Source: Halomonas sp. NO4
GTDB taxonomy: Bacteria; Pseudomonadota; Gammaproteobacteria; Pseudomonadales; Halomonadaceae
DNA length: 64,000 nucleotides
Direction: 5' to 3'
Assembly: GCF_010994375.1 (NCBI RefSeq)
Contig: NZ_WHMA01000002.1
Location: 186,001 to 250,000, forward strand
How positions within the stretch are numbered: position 1 is the stretch's first letter; every line of letters begins with the position of its first letter. Positions 33,524 to 40,975 of this stretch are shown here, one piece after another. A program made the position numbers and the translations under genes. Below the pieces are notes generated by a model. The model made no database searches. It was given only the letters and a program-made list of their open reading frames with translations, and was not told where the DNA came from.

Positions 33524-33761
33524 GGTCCTCCCTCCAGTGGTCTTGCGGCATGTTGGGTGCCTCAAGGTCGGGGTTGTTCAGCGCCATCCAACGGCCACGG
33601 CGCTGACTGTCTTTCACACCGAGACGCTTGGCGCGAGCCAGTCTCACGTTCTGGCTGTCGAGGTCGCTGCGCCAGTGGTGCGCCACATGGGGCGGTCGCT
33701 TCATCCGTCGTCCCAATGCATCGCAGGGCGCGTCATGACGAGTTCGTTTCACGCGGGTCAC
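33507..33761 (-). CDS. Small basic phage protein
   Basis: 84 residues if GTG 33759-33761 is used, right after the stop of the gene upstream; ATG 33702-33704 would give 65 (MKRPPHVAHHWRSDLDSQNV). SQNVRLARAKRLGVKDSQRR suggests nucleic-acid binding. Start unresolved. Confidence 0.5.
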   Translation of the reverse strand: MTRVKRTRHDAPCDALGRRMKRPPHVAHHWRSDLDSQNVRLARAKRLGVKDSQRRGRWMALNNPDLEAPNMPQDHWREDHEHEC

Positions 33762-33762
33762 C

Positions 33763-33888
33763 TCAGAACACGAATCGCTCGGGTCGGTCGGTTGTCACCG
33801 GCGCGGTGGGCTGGCAAGCCAAGGTGGTGTCCGGGGTGTCCGTCACCCCCTGGCCGAGCAACAGTAGGGTCAAGGCAATGGCGGTCAT
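33763..33888 (-). CDS. Very small phage protein with a hydrophobic N-terminus (41 aa)
   Basis: MTAIALTLLLLGQGVTDTPD onward, ending ERFVF. GAGGTGAGCC sits directly upstream of ATG 33886-33888. The hydrophobic start could be a membrane anchor or weak signal peptide. It fills an otherwise empty gap in a tightly tiled operon. Confidence 0.5.
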   Translation of the reverse strand: MTAIALTLLLLGQGVTDTPDTTLACQPTAPVTTDRPERFVF

Positions 33889-33891
33889 GGC

Positions 33892-34098
33892 TCACCTCAC
33901 CCACTCGTATCCGCAGTGCAGGCAGTGGTCGCGCTCGCTGTTCTTCATGCGCGGCTCGTGCTCACACTCTTGTGCCTGTTTTAGCCGTCCGATTTGCTTG
34001 TCGATGTAGGCCAGCTGCTGTTCGACCGTGGCGCGCTCCTGGCGCCGGGCGGCAAGCGATTCGCTGATAAGCTCGTCGATCTCCAAAAGGTTGCGCAT
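33892..34098 (-). CDS. Small coiled-coil phage protein with a C-terminal zinc-like motif
   Basis: 68 residues. Long N-terminal helix (LLEIDELISESLAARRQERA) and C-terminal CEHEP...HCLHCGYEW, where Cys and His residues are spaced as in a small zinc knuckle. GGAGGTGACC precedes the ATG. The 248 nt to its right (34099-34346) hold no convincing gene. Confidence 0.6.
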   Translation of the reverse strand: MRNLLEIDELISESLAARRQERATVEQQLAYIDKQIGRLKQAQECEHEPRMKNSERDHCLHCGYEWVR

Positions 34099-34346
34099 CG
34101 GTCACCTCCATCAAATGGCCGTCAAATGGAGTCCCTTGTCGCGGGCCAAACGGTCGGCGCCTGGAACCTCCCGCTCGCGCGGTAGACCCGGCTCGCCACT
34201 CCGACCTCACTGCCGGACTGATGGCGAGGTAGGGACAAGGGTGGGCCCATCGCCGACTGCTCTGGGATATTGCGGCCGCCGTATCGGCCGCTACTCCCGC
34301 TGCGCCCGTCCCGGCGAGCAACGCGGTAACAGCGGGGCCTGCACGT

Positions 34347-34853
34347 TCAGAACGAGCCCGAGCTGCCGAAACCGCCATTGCCGCGACCGGACGGCGCCAG
34401 GCTCTGGGATTCTTCGGCGTCGATGAGACAGGGGACCACCACCAGCTGCGCGCAGCGCTCGTTGCTCTCCAGGCGAATGAGGTCGAGGCCGCGGTTGATG
34501 ACCGCGACGCGCACCTCACCGCGATAGTCGCTGTCGACCACCCCGGCCAGGCGATCCAGGCCCTGGTCCACGGCCAGGCCGGAGCGCGGCCAGATGAGGC
34601 CGACCCAGCCCTCGGGGATCGCCACGGCGATGCCGGTGTGGAGCAGGGCGCGCTCGCCCGGCGCCAGGGTCACGGCGTCAGCGGCCACCAAGTCCCAGCC
34701 CCCGGCCCCATCCGTGGCTCGGGTCAGTGGCGGCGTATTGGCGCGCAGGGGCCGCCACTGCATCACCGGGTTGAGGCGATCCAGTAGCTGGGCGTGGGCC
34801 GTCATCAGTTCATCGTGGCGCTGTGCCAGTTGCTCGAAAACGCTGTCCGTCAT
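34347..34853 (-). CDS. dut: Deoxyuridine 5'-triphosphate nucleotidohydrolase
   Basis: 168 residues from ATG 34851-34853, TGGAGGTGAGG upstream; about 35 residues longer at the N-terminus than E. coli Dut. All five dUTPase motifs: AGGWDLVAAD, PRSGLA, GVVDSDYRGEV, R-x2-QLVVVP and the P-loop-like GRGNGGFGSSG. It hydrolyses dUTP to dUMP, keeping uracil out of phage DNA and feeding dTMP synthesis. Confidence 0.93.
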   Translation of the reverse strand: MTDSVFEQLAQRHDELMTAHAQLLDRLNPVMQWRPLRANTPPLTRATDGAGGWDLVAADAVTLAPGERALLHTGIAVAIPEGWVGLIWPRSGLAVDQGLDRLAGVVDSDYRGEVRVAVINRGLDLIRLESNERCAQLVVVPCLIDAEESQSLAPSGRGNGGFGSSGSF

Positions 34854-34869
34854 CCTCACCTCCAGAAGT

Positions 34870-35670
34870 TCACGCTGGCACCGCGATCTTGTGTGCGTGC
34901 CCCAGATGGGCGATGGGGTAGGGCGCCGGTGGTGCCTCGCCGTAGTGCTCGCGGTAGGCCACTTCGTGCCAGTGACTGAGGAACAGCTTGACCGCATAGC
35001 GTTTGGCGCGGGCGTGAATATGCGCCGGCGGCAGCTTGCCATTGCTGTACCACTGGTACGCTTCGGTGGTCTTACCGATGGAATAATCCTCCAGCTTTTT
35101 CGCTGCCTGGTCGGCGAATTCCCCGTCATCATTGCGCTGAATTTCCAGGGCCTTTCGTTCCAGATAGACCTTTCCGTAAATGTCATCGTCTCGGCCGCTG
35201 ACCTTGACGAACGACTCGCCGATCTTCCAGCACAACGTCTTGAGTCGCGCGTTCCATGGGCGCACCTTTCCCTTCTCCCACCGGACGGTGGGGTCCAGAC
35301 CGGCGTACCGCCAGATATGGCCCACGGTCGGCGCCCTGGTGATGTCGATATGGGCCATCAATCCGGCGGCAATCACCGGGCCAATGCCGCAAATACCACG
35401 CGCCCATTCGCCGATAGGCCGGGAGGCGCTGTAGACATCCAAGGCGGCCTTGATCTGGTTTTCCATCATGCGGTTCTGGTCGGCCAGCCACTGGAGGACA
35501 AGGTGGGGTTCGCCGTTCTCGCCCAAGGCGCGAACCTGATTGTCGGCGCGCTTACGGTCCTCCTGCATGGTGTAATAGGCGTCGACGAGGAAGCGGGCTT
35601 CCTCATCACTCAGGGTGACGCTGGCCTTACGCAGGTCACGTTTCAGGCGTTCAAGTTGCTCCAATGCCAT
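34870..35670 (-). CDS. Phage protein with an IS110/Transposase_20-like helix-hairpin-helix
   Basis: 266 residues from ATG 35668-35670, GGGAGGG upstream. GICGIGPVIAAGLMAHIDI followed by GHIWRYAGLDP is the helix-hairpin-helix block found in IS110/IS116 transposases. The DEDD RuvC-like catalytic half of those enzymes is not evident; the N-terminus is a charged coiled coil. It is more likely a DNA-structure-binding phage protein than a transposase. It lies next to ssb and the 36-bp repeat array. Confidence 0.6.
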   Translation of the reverse strand: MALEQLERLKRDLRKASVTLSDEEARFLVDAYYTMQEDRKRADNQVRALGENGEPHLVLQWLADQNRMMENQIKAALDVYSASRPIGEWARGICGIGPVIAAGLMAHIDITRAPTVGHIWRYAGLDPTVRWEKGKVRPWNARLKTLCWKIGESFVKVSGRDDDIYGKVYLERKALEIQRNDDGEFADQAAKKLEDYSIGKTTEAYQWYSNGKLPPAHIHARAKRYAVKLFLSHWHEVAYREHYGEAPPAPYPIAHLGHAHKIAVPA

Positions 35671-35702
35671 GAATCCCTCCCGGTTTTGTCGCTCCCGTTT
35701 CT

Positions 35703-35953
35703 TGGTCCTATCAGGTAAATTGGCTCGATCCCCACTATGGTTCTCTCCGATTACTTGTCTCACTCACAGCATTTGGTTTCCTCCGACTTTCTGGTTCGAT
35801 CATTCCAAGTGGTTCTCTCGACCTGTTTGTCTCGATTCGGCGGTGGGGTTCTCTCTGAGGCGATGTCTCACTTCACGAACTTGGTTCTCTCCGGCACATT
35901 GGGTCACTTCCTGCCTATGGTTCGCTTCGGGCTAATGGGTCTCTTGACGCCAG
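35703..35953. repeat. Seven-unit degenerate 36-bp tandem repeat
   Basis: Units begin at 35703, 35738, 35774, 35810, 35846, 35882 and 35918; all but the first are exactly 36 bp. Consensus starts TGGTTCTCTCCG and has a second conserved block TTGTCTCAC about 18 bp later, so each unit looks like two half-sites. No spacers separate units, so it is not a CRISPR array. It fills the gap between ssb and the helix-hairpin-helix gene. Possible iterons, replication origin or partition/recombination site. On the plus strand it is open as 12-residue WFSP-type repeats, probably a by-product of the 36-bp period. Confidence 0.8.
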
Positions 35954-35965
35954 TAAGTAACTGAT

Positions 35966-36544
35966 TCAGAAGGGAATATCGTCGTCGAAGTCATCGAACC
36001 CGCCCTGATAGGGTCCGCCGTTATGCCCCTGTTGCGGGGGCTGTTGCGGTTGCTGCGGCTGACCCTGCGGCGGCGGCTGATTGGGCGGCGGGCCACCTTG
36101 CTGCGGGTGTCCGTTCGGCCCCGGTGCGCCGTAGACGCCTTGCTGCGGTGGCTGCTGAGGCGGCGGCTGCTGGCCTTGCTGTGGTTGCTGTTGCTGCCCA
36201 TTGGGGCGGCTGTCAAGCATCTGCAGGTCGGTCGCCACGATCTCGGTCTTGTAGCGATCCTGACCGTCCTGCCCCTGCCACTTGCGGGTCTGCAGGCGTC
36301 CCTCGACGTACACCCGGCTACCCTTGCTCAGGTAGTTCTGGGCGACCTCGGCGAGCTTGTTGAACAGCACCACGCTGTGCCACTCGGTACGCTCCTGGCG
36401 CTGCCCGCTGTTGCGGTCCATCCAGGCATCGGTGGTGGCCAGGCGGATGTTGGCGACCGGTTTACCGGAGGACGGCATGGCGCGCACGTCCGGCTCCTGC
36501 CCCAGGTTGCCGATGAGAATGACCTTATTGACTCCGCGTGCCAT
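35966..36544 (-). CDS. ssb: Single-stranded DNA-binding protein
   Basis: 192 residues from ATG 36542-36544 ([20 protein letters not shown]). OB fold over residues 1-112 with [15 protein letters not shown] and [14 protein letters not shown]; a long Gln/Pro/Gly-rich linker; and the acidic protein-docking tip DDFDDDIPF. It coats single strands during phage replication and recombination and recruits partners, matching its neighbours YqaJ and ERF. Confidence 0.95.
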   Translation of the reverse strand: MARGVNKVILIGNLGQEPDVRAMPSSGKPVANIRLATTDAWMDRNSGQRQERTEWHSVVLFNKLAEVAQNYLSKGSRVYVEGRLQTRKWQGQDGQDRYKTEIVATDLQMLDSRPNGQQQQPQQGQQPPPQQPPQQGVYGAPGPNGHPQQGGPPPNQPPPQGQPQQPQQPPQQGHNGGPYQGGFDDFDDDIPF

Positions 36545-36552
36545 GTCTCCTC

Positions 36553-37320
36553 CTATGCGGCGTTTTTGCGCAGTTCGGTTTCGTAGGTGTCGACCAGTGA
36601 CGAGAACTCTCTCAGGTCGCTGGCGAGCGCCTCGATGTAGGTGTCGTCTCGGGCGAACTCCCGCCACCACAGCTGCTTGCCGACCGGCTCCAGGGCCTCA
36701 CAGTAGAGGCCGATGTGCCACCAGCGGCGGCCGGTGATCCACATGCAGCCCTGCACTTGGTCGATGACCTCGCTGACGTCGCCGTCGATATGGAAGGCGC
36801 GCAGCTTGTCGGGCGCGATGAAGCACTTGTATTCGCTGCCTCCGTCCGGCTCGATGAGTCCGTCCGCCGAGGCGCCGAATAGCCCGTCATCGGTGACGAC
36901 GAAGCCGGCCCGCTCGACCATCAGACCGCTCTGCAGCTCGTGCTCCATGCGGGCCACGGGCTCCAGCTCATGGCCGCGCCGCATGGCCCAGGTCTCGAAC
37001 CCCTCGTCCAGGGGCTCGCCGCTGATCCGTTCCACGGCGACCCGGAAGGCGTAGTTCTTGGCCGATTCGCTGGGCTCGCCGACGACCTCCCCAGCCAGGG
37101 CACGCCGGATCGTCTCCGACTTGGGCGCCTGCTTGTAGCCGGCCAGCTCGCGCGCCTCGGGCTCGGGGTTGCCGGCCAGGATGTGGTCGACATACACCTT
37201 CTGCTGGGCGGTTAGACCGCCCACCCGGGAGCGGGCGACCTTGAAGTTGCTGGCCGTGATGATGCCGGCCCTGGCCTGGTGCCATTCGGGGCTGCCCTGC
37301 GGGCACTCAATCACTCGCAT
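36553..37320 (-). CDS. YqaJ-family recombination exonuclease
   Basis: 255 residues from ATG 37318-37320 ([20 protein letters not shown]). [15 protein letters not shown] is the YqaJ/lambda-exo N-terminal signature; the nuclease core shows [24 protein letters not shown] and EYKC (D...ExK). It degrades one strand from DNA ends to feed the ERF annealing protein, whose gene overlaps it by 14 nt. Confidence 0.92.
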   Translation of the reverse strand: MRVIECPQGSPEWHQARAGIITASNFKVARSRVGGLTAQQKVYVDHILAGNPEPEARELAGYKQAPKSETIRRALAGEVVGEPSESAKNYAFRVAVERISGEPLDEGFETWAMRRGHELEPVARMEHELQSGLMVERAGFVVTDDGLFGASADGLIEPDGGSEYKCFIAPDKLRAFHIDGDVSEVIDQVQGCMWITGRRWWHIGLYCEALEPVGKQLWWREFARDDTYIEALASDLREFSSLVDTYETELRKNAA

Positions 37321-38233
37321 CGTCGGCCTCCTGGGCACGCAGCCGCTTGCCGCGTGCCTCGACTCGCTCGCGGAAGTCATCGGCCAGGTCACGCTCCCGA
37401 TAGCGCTTGAGCGTCTTCAAGCCGTCCTTCCAGACCTCCTTCAACGTCTCCGGGGTCTCGGCGGCGTTGACCTGCTCGGCCAGGGTGTCGATGAGGGACT
37501 GGCGGCGGGCCTCGACCAGCTGCGCCAGGGTCGTGTCGAAGGCGTTACGCGGCACCAGGTCGGCCTCGCCGAAGGTCTGGGCGAACCAGTCGCGGGTGGT
37601 CTCGGGGCAGTCCTCCAGCTTGGCCTTGAGCTGGGCCGACTGGGTTTCGGTAACGGCGGGTTCGCCACCGGCGGCATTGCCGTCGTCGTCCTCGTCGGCC
37701 ATGGCCAGGTTGAAGATGAGCAGGGTCAGGTAGCGCCGCGCATAGCTCATCGTCGAGCCGTGGGCGTGGGTGGCGGTCTTGTTCTGGTTACCCTTGAACC
37801 CCTGCGTGTCCAGCGGCATGTCGACTTTCTTGTGGTCGATGTGCCCGTCGACGTGGGCCACGTCGCAGGTCACCCGGATATACCCCTCATAAGGGCAATC
37901 GCCTGTGCCGAAGGACAGCGAGAAGCCGTGGCGGGTATAGATGGGGCGGATGGAGCGGTCGATGGTCTCCAGGCGCGTGTACCGGGAATGGGTCTGGTTA
38001 TTCTCGGCGTCTCGCACGACAGGGCGCATTTCCTCCTGTGCGCGGTTCATGGCCTGGTGGAAGGCGATGTGCGCCTGCTCGGCCAGGATTTTCTCCTGCA
38101 TCTGCAGCAAGCGCTCCATCTTGTCGATGTCGACGTTGGGGTCGGTTGCCGCCCGCTCGATGATATGGAGAACGCTGCTGTTCCGAGCGGCCTCCGGGGG
38201 AGCGGCATCGCTCTGTTGAATCTGCTGTGCCAT
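37307..38233 (-). CDS. ERF-superfamily single-strand annealing protein
   Basis: 308 residues. N-terminal helix with MERLLQMQEKILAEQAHIAF, core HSRYTRLETIDRSIRPIYTR, and GSTMSYARRYLTLLIFNLAM, all typical of the ERF family (P22 Erf-like). The C-terminal third is helical and variable. Pairs with the YqaJ exonuclease and SSB as a two-component recombination system. Confidence 0.9.
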   Translation of the reverse strand: MAQQIQQSDAAPPEAARNSSVLHIIERAATDPNVDIDKMERLLQMQEKILAEQAHIAFHQAMNRAQEEMRPVVRDAENNQTHSRYTRLETIDRSIRPIYTRHGFSLSFGTGDCPYEGYIRVTCDVAHVDGHIDHKKVDMPLDTQGFKGNQNKTATHAHGSTMSYARRYLTLLIFNLAMADEDDDGNAAGGEPAVTETQSAQLKAKLEDCPETTRDWFAQTFGEADLVPRNAFDTTLAQLVEARRQSLIDTLAEQVNAAETPETLKEVWKDGLKTLKRYRERDLADDFRERVEARGKRLRAQEADDASD

Positions 38234-38315
38234 GGTAGACTCCTTTGCGACTCGTTTACGTGCCTGTTGCGGGTCAATGGCCCGCCCTCCAGTTGCCGCT
38301 GGAAGGCGGGCTTTC

Positions 38316-38630
38316 TCATGTCAGGACGCCGTACTCATCCAGCTCGCCGGCCGCTTCCTCGTGAGCCCATGCCTTGAGCCAACTGTGGCCCAGCGGCGTC
38401 CTGATGTACTGCTCGATCCATTGCCGGAACGTCATGTCCAGATCGAGTTCGGCCTGGCAGCCCATGACGCCTTCGTCGGTCAGGTAGTCGGCGAAGGACT
38501 GCATCAGCGATTCCTCGCCGTCCCTGACTCCCTCGGCTAGGCGATACGCCTGGTAGCGAATGTCACCGGCCGTGGCCGAGGGGTGCGAGAAGGCGGGGCG
38601 TCCGGCGACGATGTAGTTCTGGGTCAACAT
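38316..38630 (-). CDS. Hypothetical phage protein
   Basis: 104 residues, MLTQNYIVAGRPAFSHPSAT. Helical, acidic, with DMTFRQWIEQYIRTPLGHSW. Separated from the ERF gene by 82 nt that contain an inverted repeat (GCCCGCC / GGCGGGC around 38280-38310), a possible attenuator. Confidence 0.55.
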   Translation of the reverse strand: MLTQNYIVAGRPAFSHPSATAGDIRYQAYRLAEGVRDGEESLMQSFADYLTDEGVMGCQAELDLDMTFRQWIEQYIRTPLGHSWLKAWAHEEAAGELDEYGVLT

Positions 38631-38639
38631 GACGGCCTC

Positions 38640-38885
38640 CTATGCGACTTCGGGGTGCTCCTCGAGGTAGGCGTCCATGACAATCTCGATGGCGTTGTTC
38701 AGGGAATTGCTGCGGCAATGCCCTCCGGTGAAGAAGGCGTCCTCCAGGGCCGGCAGCAGCTCTCTTGTCTCCTGGCGATCTTGCCGGATCGCCCAGATGA
38801 CGGCCTGGCGTACCAGCTCCCTGTCCTGGGCGTCGCGCGCATCCTCGATGCTGTCGGGGTGCCGCGCCCATTGATGCATTAACAT
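38640..38885 (-). CDS. Hypothetical phage protein
   Basis: 81 residues. MLMHQWARHPDSIEDARDAQ, then helices RQAVIWAIRQDRQETRELLP and NNAIEIVMDAYLEEHPEVA. First gene of the leftward bank after the C4-like RNA and its terminator, so its expression may depend on escape from that terminator. Confidence 0.55.
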   Translation of the reverse strand: MLMHQWARHPDSIEDARDAQDRELVRQAVIWAIRQDRQETRELLPALEDAFFTGGHCRSNSLNNAIEIVMDAYLEEHPEVA

Positions 38886-38907
38886 AAGGAACCTCTGATC
38901 TAGTGAT

Positions 38908-38937
38908 AAAAAACGGCCGCCAGGGGATGGCGGCCGT
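38908..38937 (-). terminator. Intrinsic terminator downstream of the structured RNA
   Basis: Minus strand: ACGGCCGCC, loop ATCCCCT, GGCGGCCGT, then five or six T (38912-38908). It lies between the structured RNA and the first of the leftward accessory genes. Confidence 0.88.
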
Positions 38938-38999
38938 CAAGGTCCGTCGTGGTGACGGATATGCCACAGATACATGAGAGCAATCACATGCGATGCGCC

Positions 39000-39235
39000 A
39001 ACAGCACATCCGGCAGGGCTCGGCCGAAGCAAGGGTGGGCGCGGGGGAACCGGACTCCGACCGGAACCCTGCCGGATGCGCAATGTGCGCTGGCGAGGCT
39101 GGGCATCGCTTGCTGCCCGGGGCGCCACCCCGACCGCGTTCGGCGGCCCGCTTGGTTGGCCTCGCCCACCGCCAGAATGGGTCTGACGGTGCCCACCTTT
39201 AAGCCGGTGGGAGGCATGCCGCATTTTTAAAGATC
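39000..39235 (-). ncRNA. Structured RNA, C4-antisense-like immunity RNA candidate
   Basis: A perfect 12-bp outer stem, CATCCGGCAGGG with CCCTGCCGGATG (39007-39018 and 39067-39078), encloses CCGG-TCGGAGT-CCGG and a C-rich single-stranded part ending near CCCACCCTTGC; a small hairpin GCGC-AATGT-GCGC flanks it. The layout, the bracketing by two minus-strand terminators (38908, 39314) and the place just beyond the immunity region resemble C4 antisense RNAs of P1/P4-type and lambdoid phages. A minus-strand 77-codon frame (MPPTGLKVGTVRPILAVGEA) overlaps it, as Icd-like frames overlap C4. The C4 assignment is from memory of the fold, not a covariance search. Confidence 0.45.
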
Positions 39236-39313
39236 AGGCCAATCAATCCGTGATCGGATCAAGTAAGGCTATATGCTGCTGTCCGTTCGCCTTTAACCTG
39301 AAAGGTAGAGCCC

Positions 39314-39340
39314 AAAAAAACGGCCGTCAAGGACGGCCGT
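39314..39340 (-). terminator. Intrinsic terminator after the 49-aa gene
   Basis: Minus strand: ACGGCCGTC, loop CTT, GACGGCCGT, then seven T (39320-39314). A run of seven A on the other side makes it bidirectional in principle. Confidence 0.88.
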
Positions 39341-39353
39341 GGCAAAAAAATGC

Positions 39354-39503
39354 TTAGGAGTGCTGTCGGGGGGCGGATCGGGGAGGCGGAAAACCCATCT
39401 TGCGGAAATAGAAGAGATCAAACGCCCTGTTCATGCGCGCCCGCCCCGGGTGTTCCAAGTCAAAACCCTGATTTTCATCAAGATTTTTTATCGAAGCCTC
39501 CAT
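39354..39503 (-). CDS. Small phage protein (49 aa) at the head of the leftward transcript
   Basis: MEASIKNLDENQGFDLEHPG then RARMNRAFDLFYFRKMGF and a short basic tail. AGGAGGTATAA precedes ATG 39501-39503, and a terminator follows the stop by 14 nt. It has its own hairpin leader and a repressor-type operator upstream, so it is probably a monocistronic gene active early or in the lysogen. No homology recognised. Confidence 0.6.
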   Translation of the reverse strand: MEASIKNLDENQGFDLEHPGRARMNRAFDLFYFRKMGFPPPRSAPRQHS

Positions 39504-39525
39504 TTATACCTCCTGCGCATCTCAT

Positions 39526-39557
39526 GAGGGATCTGTATATCCATACAGTAGTCCCTC
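39526..39557 (-). promoter_or_regulatory. Leader hairpin before the 49-aa gene
   Basis: GAGGGA and TCCCTC form an outer 6-bp stem and CTGTAT/ATACAG an inner 6-bp stem, loop GGAT, ending 22 nt before the start codon. Could modulate access to the ribosome site. Confidence 0.45.
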
Positions 39558-39627
39558 ACCATCTGTCTCGCAATCTCGATCTAATAACAATGAATCCTCC
39601 CTACTCTATGACAGCACCATCCCACGG

Positions 39628-39656
39628 TAAATAGCGAACACTGTTCGGGTAATACC
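39628..39656 (-). promoter_or_regulatory. Leftward promoter with GAAC-N3-GTTC operator (site 1)
   Basis: Operator CGAAC-ACT-GTTCG at 39635-39647. On the minus strand a -10 TATTTA (39633-39628) follows directly; the -35 (GGTATT at 17-nt spacing) is weak. It would drive the 49-aa gene and, past its terminator, the structured RNA. Confidence 0.5.
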
Positions 39657-39694
39657 CAAGGCTTATCAAGCTGTTTCTTTATGAATATTTGCTG

Positions 39695-40213
39695 TCACTC
39701 CTCCTGCGGAGCTTCCTCACCATTCTTCTGATTGTCCTCCTGCCCATCCTTGCGTTTCACGCCTATCTCGTAGAAGAGCTGACCGCGCGCCTCGGCATCG
39801 CTCATGCCGTCCAGCAGCAGCTCGTGGGCACGATTCATGACCGAGACGAAGTCATCCACGGACCCGTCCGGCAGTAGAACAGAGCACACCATTTCCGTCA
39901 GATCGGCCGCCCGGTGGAGCAGCTCGTCAGGCGGTCCCAGCTTTTCGTAACCAGTCGGGGCGAAGCTCGTATACCCGGACACCGACTCGGCCGTCACCCC
40001 GTACAGCGTCGCCAAGCGGCGCAGGGTGGCGTCCTCGGGGTAGCTGATGAGGTTCTTCCATTCGCTGACGGTGGCCTTCGACACCCCCGCATCGTTGGCA
40101 ATGATGGTCACCATCCCGTGGCTGTCGGGGTGGTTGTGATAACTCTTGGCTGCAGCGAGGAGGCTTTCCCACATCGCTGCCTTGATGGCCTCTCTGGGCT
40201 TTCTCCTGGGCAT
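39695..40213 (-). CDS. XRE-type phage repressor candidate
   Basis: 172 residues. Helix-turn-helix IIANDAGVSKATVSEWKNLI at about residues 37-56, then YPEDATLRRLATLYGVTAES and a charged C-terminal half ending in an acidic tail. No LexA-like peptidase residues were found, so release would not be by RecA-stimulated self-cleavage. The palindrome CCTAATTAGG lies 13 nt before the start codon. Likely master regulator between the leftward and rightward early regions; the operators it binds are not proven. Confidence 0.7.
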   Translation of the reverse strand: MPRRKPREAIKAAMWESLLAAAKSYHNHPDSHGMVTIIANDAGVSKATVSEWKNLISYPEDATLRRLATLYGVTAESVSGYTSFAPTGYEKLGPPDELLHRAADLTEMVCSVLLPDGSVDDFVSVMNRAHELLLDGMSDAEARGQLFYEIGVKRKDGQEDNQKNGEEAPQEE

Positions 40214-40975
40214 AAAAGTAATCCTAATTAGGTTGATTCCTGACTTCTTGGGTCAAGTTTTCATGACTCGATAAAAATGTAGCAGATATATCAAACCAGC
40301 AACACCCAGTAACCATCCCTGCATCGCCTCTACCTCGGGCTTCGGTAGCCGACTTCCACATCACACCTTGCGAGCGCAGGCTCTTTCTCCTACGCTGTTC
40401 GGTGTAAAGGCGATGTTCGTCAGGTCGATATAGACCCTTCATCGCCTGTATCGGTTACGAAGTACGAGGCTGGCGGACTACCGCTCGGAAGCTGGCTTAT
40501 GCGTCCCACCAGACGGTGACACGGTTCGGTCAGCTTTCGTGACAAGGCCGGAAGAATGACCCCTCACGCCGGCAGGGAGGGGGAAGCGCATCCCCGGCAC
40601 AGGATGCGTGGGCGGCTCCCGAGGATGCCCTGGTCGCAGGGTGAATCCCGCCCAAGCCACAGCGGCGACCTGACTGTGGCCACCATCGCTGATCGACAAG
40701 CGCTCTGGTGATACTTCCACGCCCGGCCAAAACGTCGAAATTTTTTCGGCGTCGGGTATGGGGAAGATGTGCCCAGCCAGGGGCACATGCCCAGCCAGGG
40801 AAGGATGGCACTAAGGGTAGTAAGAAACCACGCGCGCGGGGAGCGGCACTTGAACGAACGCTGAATCAACCTGCGCTAATGCAGTCCTCGCGAGGGCTGG
40901 ACGAGAAGAGCCCCGGCCGTGCTGGGGAGCAGGAAACCGGGGCTCAGAACACAACCACTGGTTGCGGAGGCCATT
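40214..40975. other. Divergent control region between repressor and helicase operon
   Basis: 762 nt with no convincing gene. It holds the palindrome CCTAATTAGG (40225-40240 area), a perfect 8-bp hairpin ATGTGCCC/GGGCACAT (40767-40788) overlapping a direct repeat GCCCAGCCAGGG (40771 and 40790), and a 9-bp hairpin GAGCCCCGG/CCGGGGCTC (40908-40945) in the helicase leader. The rightward early promoter must lie here, but no clear consensus was seen. Possible origin or antitermination sites. Confidence 0.5.

Noticed and set aside
33962..34519. 185-codon minus-strand frame across the gap before dut
   Set aside because: Overlaps dut out of frame and has shadow-like composition; the gap 34099-34346 is left without a gene.
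34870..35670. Active IS110-family insertion sequence
   Set aside because: Only the helix-hairpin-helix block matches; no complete catalytic domain or element boundaries, and the gene is tiled within the phage operon.
35615..35935. Plus-strand repetitive protein with 12-residue WFSP units
   Set aside because: The 36-bp DNA period automatically gives a 12-residue repeat; no ribosome site, opposite to the operon, and overlaps the start of the minus-strand helix-hairpin-helix gene.
35703..35953. CRISPR array
   Set aside because: Units are contiguous with no spacers and are degenerate; no cas genes are present.
38984..39217. 77-aa minus-strand protein in the structured RNA region
   Set aside because: No good ribosome site, and the sequence is dominated by RNA stem complementarity; treated as an RNA-overlapping frame.
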